Source: Streptococcus pacificus (GTDB lineage Bacteria > Bacillota > Bacilli > Lactobacillales > Streptococcaceae). Taken from it: a DNA stretch of 64,000 bases. The position numbers were made by a program, and so were the translations under genes. The DNA lies in contig NZ_JAENBO010000001.1 of assembly GCF_016481305.1 (NCBI RefSeq), forward strand, positions 248,001 to 312,000, in the 5' to 3' direction. Positions 55,951 to 64,000 of the stretch are shown here, one piece after another. The notes under the pieces were generated by a model, which saw only the letters and a list, made by a program, of their open reading frames with translations, was not told the origin of the DNA and did no database searches. Each line of letters starts with the position of its first letter. Position 1 is the first letter of the stretch.

Positions 55951-57521
55951 AAAAACCTAAATTACTCTATTCAACCATAATTAAATATTTATTTTCAATA
56001 GTTATCACTTTATACTCTTATAAAGTAACGTCGGATTTAGTGCCCATATTTGCAGGGGTTCTAGAACTGTCCATGATATTCTTTATTTCAAATATGCTTT
56101 TTAAAGTAAATAAATACATTGCGAATATTGTTAATACTGTTTTGATGTTACTTTATAATATTGAACAAGTTATTTTAATTTTTGGTGGTTCTTATTTAAC
56201 TTATACAATGTTAACAAATGTAGATTCGTTAGAAGCCTTGTCAGGTCATGCTATTTTGTATGCTTCAGGTTTTCTTATATTGTTATTTTTTAGCTTTTTA
56301 CCTATTTCAGAACAGCTAAAAAAAATGGAGTATCAAATTTTATCTTTTTTAGTCATTGTTATATTAGAAATAAGTGTAGTTGGTCTAAAAATTTTTGAAA
56401 ACACTCCTTTTACAAACTATTACTCTTTAATTCAAATACATCAAGAAAGAATGGATTTATTAAATAGAATAGGAAACAATGAGGTTACTGAAAATTTTTA
56501 TAAGAGCGAAGTTGTAAATGCTACTAGTAAACCAGAAAATTTACCAGATAATCCAAATATTGTTGTTATTTTTACGGAAGGATTATCTGAAAGAATACTT
56601 CATGATGATAGGGGGCTAATGGCCAATACTGTTCAAATTGAGGATGAGTCACTTTCTTTTGAAAACTATTATAATCATACTTTTGCAACATATTTGGGAA
56701 TTAAAGGGCAGTTATATTCTGGTTACCAAGCAACAAATTACGAAGACAATTATCTTGTAGGCATGCAGGATGTTCTAAATGACAAAAACTACAATACAAC
56801 CTTTATTAATACAGAACCAAATAATGTTGATTTCACAAAATATTTAAAAAGTATGAATTTTGATGAAGTTATTTCTCCAGATTCAATAAAATCAACCGTT
56901 TCTGATAAAAAAGCTTATCAATACTTGTTTGAAACAATGGAAGAAAAAGATAAAGAAGATGCCCCTTTCTTTATTTCTATGTATACTTTTGGAACCCATC
57001 TTAGTCTGGACTCTGATGATGAAATTTTTGGAGACGGAGAAAATCCGAATCTAAATAAATTTTATAATTTAGATATTCAATTCAAATCATTTATTGATAT
57101 GTTTAATCAATCTGAGCTTTCTAAAAATACTATAATCGTTTTCACTACTGACCATGCAACTTATGTTGATGCCGATTATGTTAACACTTTTGGTAATGAT
57201 AGAGCTGTTGGGCATCTTGATAAAGTACCGTTTTTCATTTATTATAATGGGGTGACACCACAAAGGATAGATGTTAATGGTAGAAATTCTTTATCTTTAG
57301 TACCTACCATATTGGATTATGTTGATATTTCAGAAGACAATTATTTTCTAGGAGATACTCTGTTCAATAATAACAGTACAAGCAAATTAGATACTATCTT
57401 TTCTTCTGAGGATTCTATTTTTACTACTAAAGATTCTAAAATAGATTTTTTAAAGCCTGAAGTTCGTGATGAAACACTGGATATAATTGAACAATACTAC
57501 ACTTTTAAGTTAATCAAATAA
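55947..57521 (+). CDS. gacH: LtaS/GacH-type glycerol phosphate transferase, short form
   Basis: A 524-residue membrane protein with about five N-terminal hydrophobic segments and an extracytoplasmic sulfatase/alkaline phosphatase-superfamily domain from about residue 195 (NIVVIFTEGLSERILHD). The probable catalytic Thr lies in NHTFATYLGIKGQL, with metal ligands in FTTDHATY and GHLDKVPFF. S. pyogenes GacH adds glycerol phosphate to the GlcNAc side chains and, from memory, is clearly longer (about 800 residues, more membrane helices). So this copy has a reduced membrane part while the catalytic domain looks complete. A 69-bp gap follows before gacI. Confidence 0.85.
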   Translation: MKKPKLLYSTIIKYLFSIVITLYSYKVTSDLVPIFAGVLELSMIFFISNMLFKVNKYIANIVNTVLMLLYNIEQVILIFGGSYLTYTMLTNVDSLEALSGHAILYASGFLILLFFSFLPISEQLKKMEYQILSFLVIVILEISVVGLKIFENTPFTNYYSLIQIHQERMDLLNRIGNNEVTENFYKSEVVNATSKPENLPDNPNIVVIFTEGLSERILHDDRGLMANTVQIEDESLSFENYYNHTFATYLGIKGQLYSGYQATNYEDNYLVGMQDVLNDKNYNTTFINTEPNNVDFTKYLKSMNFDEVISPDSIKSTVSDKKAYQYLFETMEEKDKEDAPFFISMYTFGTHLSLDSDDEIFGDGENPNLNKFYNLDIQFKSFIDMFNQSELSKNTIIVFTTDHATYVDADYVNTFGNDRAVGHLDKVPFFIYYNGVTPQRIDVNGRNSLSLVPTILDYVDISEDNYFLGDTLFNNNSTSKLDTIFSSEDSIFTTKDSKIDFLKPEVRDETLDIIEQYYTFKLIK

Positions 57522-57590
57522 AATAGAATTATTGACTGACTTAAACATTAAGAAAAACTAAACTTCAATGATAAAAATTAGGAGAAGACT

Positions 57591-58286
57591 GTGAAGAAAA
57601 TAATTCTTATTCCAGCTTATAATGAGAGTAGTAATATTGAGAGGACTATAAATTCTATCGAAAAAGATGCTCCAGATTTTGATTATATTATTATTAATGA
57701 TTGTTCTACAGATAATACTCTTGAAATTTGCAAAAGAAATGGGTTTAATGTTATTTCATTACCAATTAATTTAGGGATTGGCGGTGCTGTTCAAACGGGA
57801 TACAGATATGCTCAAAGAAATGGTTATGATGTTGCTGTTCAAGTAGATGGAGACGGTCAGCACAATCCTCTTTTTCTTTCGAAAATGCTTCATGAACTTA
57901 CTGAATCTAATCTTGATATGGTAATAGGATCTCGTTTTATAACAAATGAAGGTTTTCAATCTTCGTTTGCACGTCGGGTAGGCATTCGTTACTTTAGATG
58001 GTTAATTAAATTAATAACAGGTGAAACTATTACAGATGCAACTTCTGGACTGAGAATGGTTAACAAAAAATTGATTGAGCGTTTTTCGTTTAATTATCCA
58101 GATGATTATCCGGAACCAGAAACAGTAGTGGAAGCACTAATTAACGGGAATAATATTAAAGAAATCCCAGTAATAATGAATGAACGAATAGGTGGTGTGT
58201 CATCTATTTCAATGTCGAAGTCGATTTATTATATGATTAAAGTGACTTTAGCAATATTATTTGTAAAATTGAGAGGAAAAAAATGA
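57591..58286 (+). CDS. gacI: GlcNAc-P-undecaprenol synthase (GacI-like GT2)
   Basis: A 231-residue GT2 enzyme with GTG start after SD TAGGAGAAG. IPAYNESSNIERTINSIEKD, IINDCSTDNT, and VDGDGQHNP (DxD) show a dolichol-phosphate-mannose synthase-type fold. One C-terminal membrane segment (YYMIKVTLAILFVKL). In S. pyogenes GacI, aided by GacJ, makes the lipid-linked GlcNAc for side chains. Length matches. This predicts GlcNAc-type side chains in this strain. Confidence 0.92.
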   Translation: MKKIILIPAYNESSNIERTINSIEKDAPDFDYIIINDCSTDNTLEICKRNGFNVISLPINLGIGGAVQTGYRYAQRNGYDVAVQVDGDGQHNPLFLSKMLHELTESNLDMVIGSRFITNEGFQSSFARRVGIRYFRWLIKLITGETITDATSGLRMVNKKLIERFSFNYPDDYPEPETVVEALINGNNIKEIPVIMNERIGGVSSISMSKSIYYMIKVTLAILFVKLRGKK

Positions 58287-58287
58287 T

Positions 58288-58629
58288 ATGTCTAGTATAG
58301 CTAGAATTTTTGTAAGTATTTTAATATTTAGTTTTATTGTATGGGTGATAAAGCTCATTAAACATGACAAACTTGCTATTCGGTATTCTCTTTCATGGTT
58401 TATACTTGCATTTTTTATCTTAATATTTGCTTGGTTTCCTAATTTCCTAAAATTCATATCAAATTTATTAGGGATATATTCGCCAACAAATATGTTGTTT
58501 TTCTTCGGTTTCTGCTTAAGTCTAATGATTATCTTTTCTTTGACTAATAATATTTCTATTCAAAATCACAAATTAAAACATCTAGCCCAAGAAATTGCTC
58601 TGTTAAAAAAAGAGGAAGGAAATGAATAA
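58288..58629 (+). CDS. gacJ: GacJ-like small membrane protein (DUF2304)
   Basis: A 113-residue protein with three hydrophobic segments (IFVSILIFSFIVWVIKLI, YSLSWFILAFFILIFAW, MLFFFGFCLSLMIIFS) and a C-terminal coiled tail. GacJ binds GacI and stimulates its activity. It starts 1 bp after the gacI stop and overlaps gacK by 8 bp. Confidence 0.9.
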   Translation: MSSIARIFVSILIFSFIVWVIKLIKHDKLAIRYSLSWFILAFFILIFAWFPNFLKFISNLLGIYSPTNMLFFFGFCLSLMIIFSLTNNISIQNHKLKHLAQEIALLKKEEGNE

Positions 58630-59884
58630 ATTAACATCTTATCAAAAAATGTTTTTTTGGAATATGATGGGAAGTCTTTCCACCGCTGTTATTTCAGTTG
58701 TTTTGCTGATTGTCGTTTCAAGATTTTTAAATACGATTGACTCAGATAGTTATGTGTTTGCTTACTCATTGGGCAATTTATTTGTAGTCATTGGTCTTTT
58801 TCAAATTAGAAATTTTCAAGCAACTGATATAGAAGAAAAGTATTCTTTTTCTATATATTTTTTGGCAAGGCTATTTTCTTGTCTATTAATGATTACAATT
58901 ACAATCATTTATTTGATGTTGACTAATTACGATATCTATAAATCTCAGGTTATCTTTTATGTCTCATTGTACCGTCTTTCAGATGCTTTATCTGATTTAT
59001 TTCAAGGTTTATTTCAACAACATGAACGTTTAGATATTGCTGGTAAATCTTTAACATTTCGAAATTCTTTAATCTTTTTGATTTTTGCTATTTTGATTTT
59101 TATGACTAGAGATTTACTTTTTAGTTTACAAATGCTTTGCATAACATCTTTTATATTTATAGCATTATATGACATCAGGAAATCAATTAGATTTGATAAA
59201 GTTGATTTTATTGGACTTTTGTCAAAAAATTCATTTGTAAAATGTTTAAAATTAATGAATGAAACTTTACCACTCTTTATAAATGGTTTTCTAATTATAT
59301 TTATTTATAATCAACCAAAGTTTTCTTTGGAAACAATGACAAATTTAGGCAAAATAGCATTTGGCTCCCAAACGATTTTTAATATCTTATTTATGCCTGC
59401 ATTTGTTATGAATTTGATGATGTTATTTTTTAGACCTGTGATTACAGAAATGGCCATAGCAATTGCTAAGCAAAAGAATCATCAGTTTAAAATTTTGCAA
59501 AGAAAGTTGTTCTCTAATTTATTTTTCCTTAGTATATTAATTATTTTTGGTAGCGGAATTGTTGGAATTAAATTTTTGGAAATTCTATACAATATAGAAT
59601 TAAAGGAATATTGGTTTTCATTAATTGTTATAATGATTGGAGGTTCAATAGGAAGTTTTGCAACTGCTATTGACAATATATTGACTGCAATGAGATTCCA
59701 AAAATACCTAATAATTCCTTATTCAGGAAGTTTTATCGTATCTTTACTGTTTTCTAATAAATTAGTTGAAAATTTTCAAATTTTTGGAGCATCATTAAGC
59801 TTTATTACTGCAATGGTAGTGTGGTTAACTTTATCAATAGTGGTATTCCAATTTGTAAAAAGGAGAAGTAATGGACATTTTTAA
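58622..59884 (+). CDS. gacK: GlcNAc-P-undecaprenol flippase (GacK, Wzx-like)
   Basis: A 420-residue polysaccharide transporter with about 12 hydrophobic segments of the MOP/Wzx type (MFFWNMMGSLSTAVISVVLL at the start). It is expected to move the lipid-linked side-chain sugar outward. It overlaps gacJ by 8 bp and gacL by 14 bp. Confidence 0.9.
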   Translation: MNKLTSYQKMFFWNMMGSLSTAVISVVLLIVVSRFLNTIDSDSYVFAYSLGNLFVVIGLFQIRNFQATDIEEKYSFSIYFLARLFSCLLMITITIIYLMLTNYDIYKSQVIFYVSLYRLSDALSDLFQGLFQQHERLDIAGKSLTFRNSLIFLIFAILIFMTRDLLFSLQMLCITSFIFIALYDIRKSIRFDKVDFIGLLSKNSFVKCLKLMNETLPLFINGFLIIFIYNQPKFSLETMTNLGKIAFGSQTIFNILFMPAFVMNLMMLFFRPVITEMAIAIAKQKNHQFKILQRKLFSNLFFLSILIIFGSGIVGIKFLEILYNIELKEYWFSLIVIMIGGSIGSFATAIDNILTAMRFQKYLIIPYSGSFIVSLLFSNKLVENFQIFGASLSFITAMVVWLTLSIVVFQFVKRRSNGHF

Positions 59885-61298
59885 AATTTTCTTTAAAACA
59901 AAAGATAAATTTTTGACATCTGTTTTAGTAAGTTTAACATTTCTATTGTTAATTAGTGGCCTCTCCTCAATTTTCTTAAGACAACCTGCAACATGGTATG
60001 ATGAGGAAATACACTATGTGAGAAGTATTCAAATTGCAAATGGTGATATTCTAAAAACGCAAAAACAGGACAATACAAAATATGGTGGCAAAATTTCTCA
60101 AACTCAAAATGAATTTATAACTAAAGCATTTAATAGTAAACTTTTTGATAAAGAAATTGAAGCAATTGAACCCAATTGGATGGAAGATTATGCTTCTATA
60201 AGGTCTAATGATAAAAGCATCTATAAAGTTAGTGTAACAGCCGTTAGTTACATGCCATTTCAATATTTTCCTTTTTCCTTTATTGTTCTCATAAATAAAG
60301 TTTTACATTTGAGTGTAACTAGCGAATTTATTTTAATGAGACTTTCAGGATTTTTAGTTTCTTTTGTATTATTAATTTTGGCGATTAGAATTATCCCTTT
60401 TGGGAAATTAACACTAAGTTTGATTGCACTGTGTCCTCCTTTCTTCTTAAGTATGTCAAGTGTAACGGCTGATAGTTTTGTTTTTGGAATCACTTCTTTA
60501 TTTATTGCCTATAGTCTTAGTTTAATTTATAAATCAATACAACGAACTGATAGAATCACTAAAAATGAAATCATTATTTATAGCCTGATTTCTTTAGGAT
60601 TGATTTTTGCTAAACCTCCTGCTTTTTTATTAGTTGCTCTAACGATTCCTGTAATTATTGTAGGATTACATAACAAAGTTCTTACTAAGAAGCAGTCTCT
60701 ATACCTTTTGTCACTCATCTTATTCCTGGCTTTTATAACCTTACTTTGGTTGTTTATAGTTAGAAATGTTGACAGTAGTCATTATTTTGGTGTGGCTGCT
60801 GATATTTCTAAGCAAGTCGCATTTCTTAAATCAAATCCTAAGACAGTTCTTATTTTACTGGTAAAAGAAATATCAAATTATAATTTCTTTGGAATGCAGT
60901 TAGGGTATGCAGATTCGGCGAATTACATGCAATTACCCATGCTTTCTTCCTTTTTTATAGTCATTTCTGTGACATTGAGTACTTTAATTAGTGATAACGT
61001 TATTGAATATGACAATAGTTGGAATAAAAAATTTGTTTTCTTTTTCAATGCATACAAAATAATTGGTTTCCTTGTTATTGTAGCCATTACTTTTTTGCTT
61101 CTTTATTTACAATTTACTCCTGTAGCAGCTCCTCAAATTGATGGTGTTCAACCCCGTTATTTTTTACCGTATTGGTTGCTTTTGTTATCTATTGCACCTA
61201 AAAAAATTAATACAAATAAAAAGACAATTATGTTCATTGTTTTATCAGGATTAGTACCACTAATTTATTATTTTATTTTCTTATTTATTCAGTTATAG
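59871..61298 (+). CDS. gacL: Side-chain GlcNAc transferase (GacL, GT-C/DUF2142-like)
   Basis: A 475-residue polytopic membrane protein (about 10-12 segments). The first outer loop carries TWYDEEIHYVRSIQIANGD, an Asp-Glu-containing motif typical of GT-C enzymes; the C-terminal loop has QPRYFLPYWLLLLS. It is expected to transfer GlcNAc from the lipid carrier to the rhamnan backbone outside the membrane. Last gene of the operon. Confidence 0.9.
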   Translation: MDIFKIFFKTKDKFLTSVLVSLTFLLLISGLSSIFLRQPATWYDEEIHYVRSIQIANGDILKTQKQDNTKYGGKISQTQNEFITKAFNSKLFDKEIEAIEPNWMEDYASIRSNDKSIYKVSVTAVSYMPFQYFPFSFIVLINKVLHLSVTSEFILMRLSGFLVSFVLLILAIRIIPFGKLTLSLIALCPPFFLSMSSVTADSFVFGITSLFIAYSLSLIYKSIQRTDRITKNEIIIYSLISLGLIFAKPPAFLLVALTIPVIIVGLHNKVLTKKQSLYLLSLILFLAFITLLWLFIVRNVDSSHYFGVAADISKQVAFLKSNPKTVLILLVKEISNYNFFGMQLGYADSANYMQLPMLSSFFIVISVTLSTLISDNVIEYDNSWNKKFVFFFNAYKIIGFLVIVAITFLLLYLQFTPVAAPQIDGVQPRYFLPYWLLLLSIAPKKINTNKKTIMFIVLSGLVPLIYYFIFLFIQL

Positions 61299-61408
61299 AT
61301 TACAAAATTACTATCTTTATTTTTAGTCTTTCAGTTGTACTTTCTAAATATTAAAAGAGGTGTTCTCTAGATGAAGTGATTTCAAAAGTTAGATAATTTA
61401 ATTAAGGT

Positions 61409-61449
61409 AAGGATTGAGTTCTGTATTTCACAGAGCTCAGTCCTTTTAA
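61409..61449 (+). terminator. Terminator of the gac operon
   Basis: Stem AAGGATTGAGTTCTGT / ACAGAGCTCAGTCCTT (two G-T pairs) with a T-rich tail, 110 bp after gacL. The intervening 110 bp shows no gene. Confidence 0.85.
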
Positions 61450-61545
61450 TATTTCTAAAAAACAAATAAACTATTTTCGAATAATTTAGTGTGGGAAATA
61501 ATTTTCTTAATGAGAAATACATTTCTAACAAAAGAAAGGAGAAAA

Positions 61546-63273
61546 ATGAGTAAAAAGAAAAATTTAATATTAAGTTGTTGTTTCTTACTATCTTATTTTA
61601 TATGCTTGACTACAACAATTTTTGCTAATGAAACTGACTCTGGTCAAATTTATATTGATAATATTAACAAATCATTAGGAACTTATGATGTTTTATTACT
61701 TGAACCATCTAACCAAAATAATATTACCAAGATGAAAGTTGCCATCTGGTCAGATGAGGGCGGACAGGATGATTTAAGGTGGTATGAAGCTCACTACAAT
61801 GATAATGGGGAAATGGTTTTTCATTTTAATGTTAAAAATCACAAGTCTAAAACAGGTCATTACATTACCCATGTTTACACAACTGATAAAAGTGGTCATG
61901 TAGAAGGAAAAAATCTTGGTAAAGTTGCTTTTAACATTTCTAAGCCTAAAGTTGAAACAAAATCAGATGGTTTTAAACTTTCAAACTCAATAAATCCTAC
62001 TGATGGTTATCTGATGACTGCTATTTGGTCTGATGAATATGGTCAAGATGATATTAAGTGGTATCGTCATGACAGTGAAGGAGAGGTAGTTGCTCCTTAT
62101 ATTAATCATAAAGGTTTTGGAACATACCATGCTCATACTTATTGGTTTAAAAATGGTTCTTCTAGTTTTATTGGTTCTAAAACTCTAAGGTTAAACAAAC
62201 CTCAACTTAATTATCAAATAAGCAAAATTAAAGACACAGCTTATCAAGTCACGATAAACAATGTGCCTCAACATATGAGAAGTATTCTTGTTCCTGTTTG
62301 GTCGGATAAAAATGGTCAAGATGATCTCAAATGGTATCAAGCGACAAAAATTGATGCTACTACTTATCAGGTAATGGTACCTCTTAAGAACCATCACTTT
62401 AATTTAGGGTACTACAGTGTTCATCTTTATGGAAGAAGTGATCTTTATACTGGTTTAAAGGGATTGCAAAGCACTTCTGGATTTGTTGTGAATACTATTG
62501 GGAACTATGAATCTCCTCAAATGGCAAGCACTTATGTTAAAGGGAGTTCTTCCGTTTTTTCTGTCAATGTTAATGAAACGCTTCACTCAAAAGGTATCAA
62601 ACAGATAAGTGTTGCTGTATGGTCGGATGCTAATCAAGGTAACCTCAAATGGTATCAGAGTCAACACACAAATAATGGCACATTTTCAATAGAGGCTGAT
62701 GTTAAAAATCATGCCAATAGAAACGGTCTTTATCATGTTCATGTCTATATTACTTATAATGACGGTGAAACGAGAGGTTATCCCTTGTCTCAAGTTTCGC
62801 TAAAAGCTAGGTCTGAAACAAGCTATGCTTACTTTTCACAGTATTATATGCCATCAAATTATCAAAATTTATTAACTTACAAATCTCCAACTTCAAGAAC
62901 AATATATGGTGGTTATGACAATATTTCAACAAGCTACAGTCAAGGCCAGTGTACCTTTTATGTCTACAACCGAATTAGAGAAACGCATGGTTTTGCTGTT
63001 TATCGTTGGTTAGGGAATGGTCAAGACTGGGTTAATAGTTTAACTAGTCGCGGTTGGCATCGTAGTAACAAACCAACTGTCGGTTCTGTTTTGTCAGTCA
63101 AAGGAGGCTATGATCACACTTATCCTCAGTATGGTCATGTTGCCTTTGTCGAACATGTCAATTCTGATGGCAGTTTTCTCATCAGTGAATTAAATTATAA
63201 TACCGTGCAAACTAAAGTTCATTGGCGTGTATTGCGGCCACAATTTTATTATAGTTTTGCGAGTTATCAATAA
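61546..63273 (+). CDS. Secreted Bsp-repeat protein with C-terminal CHAP domain
   Basis: A 575-residue secreted protein, probably a wall hydrolase. ATG 61546 follows AAAGGAGAAA and starts a signal peptide (ILSCCFLLSYFICLTTTIFA, cleavage near IFA-NE); the upstream extension lacks this. Four GBS Bsp-like repeats (VPVWSDKNGQDDLKWYQATK type, each ending in a HVY/HLY strand) span about 45-430. The CHAP domain (about 445-575) has the catalytic C469 in SQGQCTFYVYNR and H531 in YGHVAFVEHV. CHAP enzymes are amidases or endopeptidases of peptidoglycan. No LPXTG; the repeats may hold it to the wall. It follows directly after the gac operon. Confidence 0.9.
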   Translation: MSKKKNLILSCCFLLSYFICLTTTIFANETDSGQIYIDNINKSLGTYDVLLLEPSNQNNITKMKVAIWSDEGGQDDLRWYEAHYNDNGEMVFHFNVKNHKSKTGHYITHVYTTDKSGHVEGKNLGKVAFNISKPKVETKSDGFKLSNSINPTDGYLMTAIWSDEYGQDDIKWYRHDSEGEVVAPYINHKGFGTYHAHTYWFKNGSSSFIGSKTLRLNKPQLNYQISKIKDTAYQVTINNVPQHMRSILVPVWSDKNGQDDLKWYQATKIDATTYQVMVPLKNHHFNLGYYSVHLYGRSDLYTGLKGLQSTSGFVVNTIGNYESPQMASTYVKGSSSVFSVNVNETLHSKGIKQISVAVWSDANQGNLKWYQSQHTNNGTFSIEADVKNHANRNGLYHVHVYITYNDGETRGYPLSQVSLKARSETSYAYFSQYYMPSNYQNLLTYKSPTSRTIYGGYDNISTSYSQGQCTFYVYNRIRETHGFAVYRWLGNGQDWVNSLTSRGWHRSNKPTVGSVLSVKGGYDHTYPQYGHVAFVEHVNSDGSFLISELNYNTVQTKVHWRVLRPQFYYSFASYQ

Positions 63274-63282
63274 CAACAACTG

Positions 63283-63307
63283 AAAGTCTCTTTATGAGTC
63301 TTTTTTT
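63283..63307 (+). terminator. Terminator after the CHAP protein gene
   Basis: Stem AAAGTCTC / GAGTCTTT (one T-T mismatch) followed by a T run. Confidence 0.7.
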
Positions 63308-63341
63308 ATTTATTATTTCATTAATATTATTACCATTAATC

Positions 63342-63370
63342 TTGAAGTACCACCCTAAAAATGCTAAAAT
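63342..63370 (+). promoter_or_regulatory. Promoter of the third Bsp-repeat gene
   Basis: -35 TTGAAG (63342-63347), 17-bp spacer with TGC extension, -10 TAAAAT (63365-63370), 30 bp before the start codon at 63400. Confidence 0.6.
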
Positions 63371-63399
63371 AAAGAAAAAATTTGAAGACAAGAGGTCAA

Positions 63400-64000
63400 A
63401 TGATGCTATTTTCAAAAAAGAAATGGACAGTCATTCTACCTATCGCTACAAGTATCTTGCTATACCCTTCAATGGTTTTGGCAGATGATACCATCACTCA
63501 GGTAGAAGTCCCCAAAGTAGAGGAAGTTGTTAGTAACGAACCTTCAACTAGTCAAACTATTCTAGAAACAAGCTTAGTCTCACCTAGTGACTTAAATTCT
63601 TCTCAAGAAAACAAGTCATCAGATGAACTATCTTCTTCTGAGAAAGTATCAAAAGAAGAAGCCGTTTCTGTTGAAGATACAACAAGCTCAGTTTCTGATA
63701 CTGAAGAAGTGAATGCTTCAAAAGAGGAACAAGAGCTAATCAACAATAATAGCAATGGTAAAAATGAAGAAGAAATTGCTAATCGGGACAACGAAGCCAC
63801 TAACGCAAGTGGTTTTAGAGCGAAACCTGGAACAGCTAATGCTGAAGTTGTGACGGATGTTTCAGAAGGCACAACAGGGCTACGTCTCCAATATCAAAGA
63901 GAAATTCCCCAACAAACAAGTATTCTATTTGCGGTTTGGACGGATAAAAACGGTCAAGATGATTTAAAATGGTATCGTGCCGAAACAGGTGGTGTTGCTT
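63400..64000 (+). CDS. Bsp-repeat surface protein, 5' part
   Basis: Starts at ATG 63400 or 63403 (SD AGAGG) and runs off the window end with at least 200 residues. Signal peptide (FSKKKWTVILPIATSILLYP, cleavage near VLA-DD), a long Ser/Glu-rich acidic segment, then GFRAKPGTANAEVV and the first GBS Bsp-like repeat (FAVWTDKNGQDDLKWYRAE). The repeat is close to those of the genes at 45483 and 61546. The C-terminal module and anchor type are outside the window. Confidence 0.85.
   Translation, partial: MMLFSKKKWTVILPIATSILLYPSMVLADDTITQVEVPKVEEVVSNEPSTSQTILETSLVSPSDLNSSQENKSSDELSSSEKVSKEEAVSVEDTTSSVSDTEEVNASKEEQELINNNSNGKNEEEIANRDNEATNASGFRAKPGTANAEVVTDVSEGTTGLRLQYQREIPQQTSILFAVWTDKNGQDDLKWYRAETGGVA

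Noticed and set aside
61489-61545. Upstream start for the CHAP protein
   Set aside because: Adds charged residues before the signal peptide and lacks an SD; ATG 61546 has AAAGGAG and begins a normal signal peptide.
63294-63488. 64-codon hydrophobic ORF
   Set aside because: It starts inside the terminator of the CHAP gene and overlaps the promoter and signal peptide of the next Bsp gene in another frame.

Overview
The window reads as chromosome of a low-GC pyogenic-group Streptococcus. The basis is YSIRK signal peptides with LPXTG anchors, an msm-type sugar operon, a complete group A carbohydrate-like (gac) operon in canonical order, GBS Bsp-like repeat proteins, and an xpt-pbuX pair behind a purine riboswitch. 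Catabolic acetolactate synthase with acetolactate decarboxylase fits the uberis/parauberis/iniae side of the group better than S. pyogenes. I cannot name the species from sequence alone. I saw no rRNA, tRNA, insertion sequence, prophage or CRISPR array.

Layout. 1-1.3 kb: end of an ApbE flavin transferase gene and a UbiA/MenA-type prenyltransferase. 1.4-9.2 kb: an apparent three-gene unit encoding a DivIVA-like coiled-coil protein, a small possibly YbjN-like protein, and a giant YSIRK/LPXTG collagen-like adhesin. The adhesin is frameshifted by a 116-bp tandem duplication. 9.2-9.6 kb: a NusG domain II membrane protein (minus strand). 9.7-17.2 kb: alpha-galactoside utilisation (AraC regulator, msmEFG, aga, msmK). 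17.3-19.7 kb: alsS-aldC (acetoin route). 19.9-27.3 kb: a beta-glucoside PTS locus (GH1, MupG-family, LicR-type regulator, EIIB, EIIA, DUF3284, EIIC, 49-aa membrane peptide). 27.3-30.2 kb: two tandem paralogous two-gene cassettes behind near-identical promoters. 30.2-32.3 kb: an ABC-2 exporter (minus strand). 32.5-34.5 kb: guanine riboswitch, xpt, pbuX. 34.8-40.3 kb: a GH84 surface glycosidase. 40.7-44.4 kb: D-lactate dehydrogenase family, DUF2254, glycerate kinase. 44.4-61.3 kb: rhamnan/group carbohydrate genes gacA-gacL. Between gacA and gacB lies a Bsp-repeat/beta-lactamase-like gene whose signal peptide is out of frame at a T7 tract. 61.5 kb to the end: two more Bsp-repeat wall proteins, one with a CHAP domain.

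How it fits together. Three sugar or carbon blocks carry cre-like sites near their promoters, as does the GH84 gene, which points to CcpA control. The surface genes cluster around the wall-polysaccharide operon. The three Bsp-repeat proteins bracket or interrupt that operon, which suggests a functional link between the repeats and the rhamnan wall polymer. Two large surface genes (collagen-like and Bsp/beta-lactamase-like) are disrupted by short-repeat changes typical of reversible variation, although assembly or homopolymer error is not excluded.
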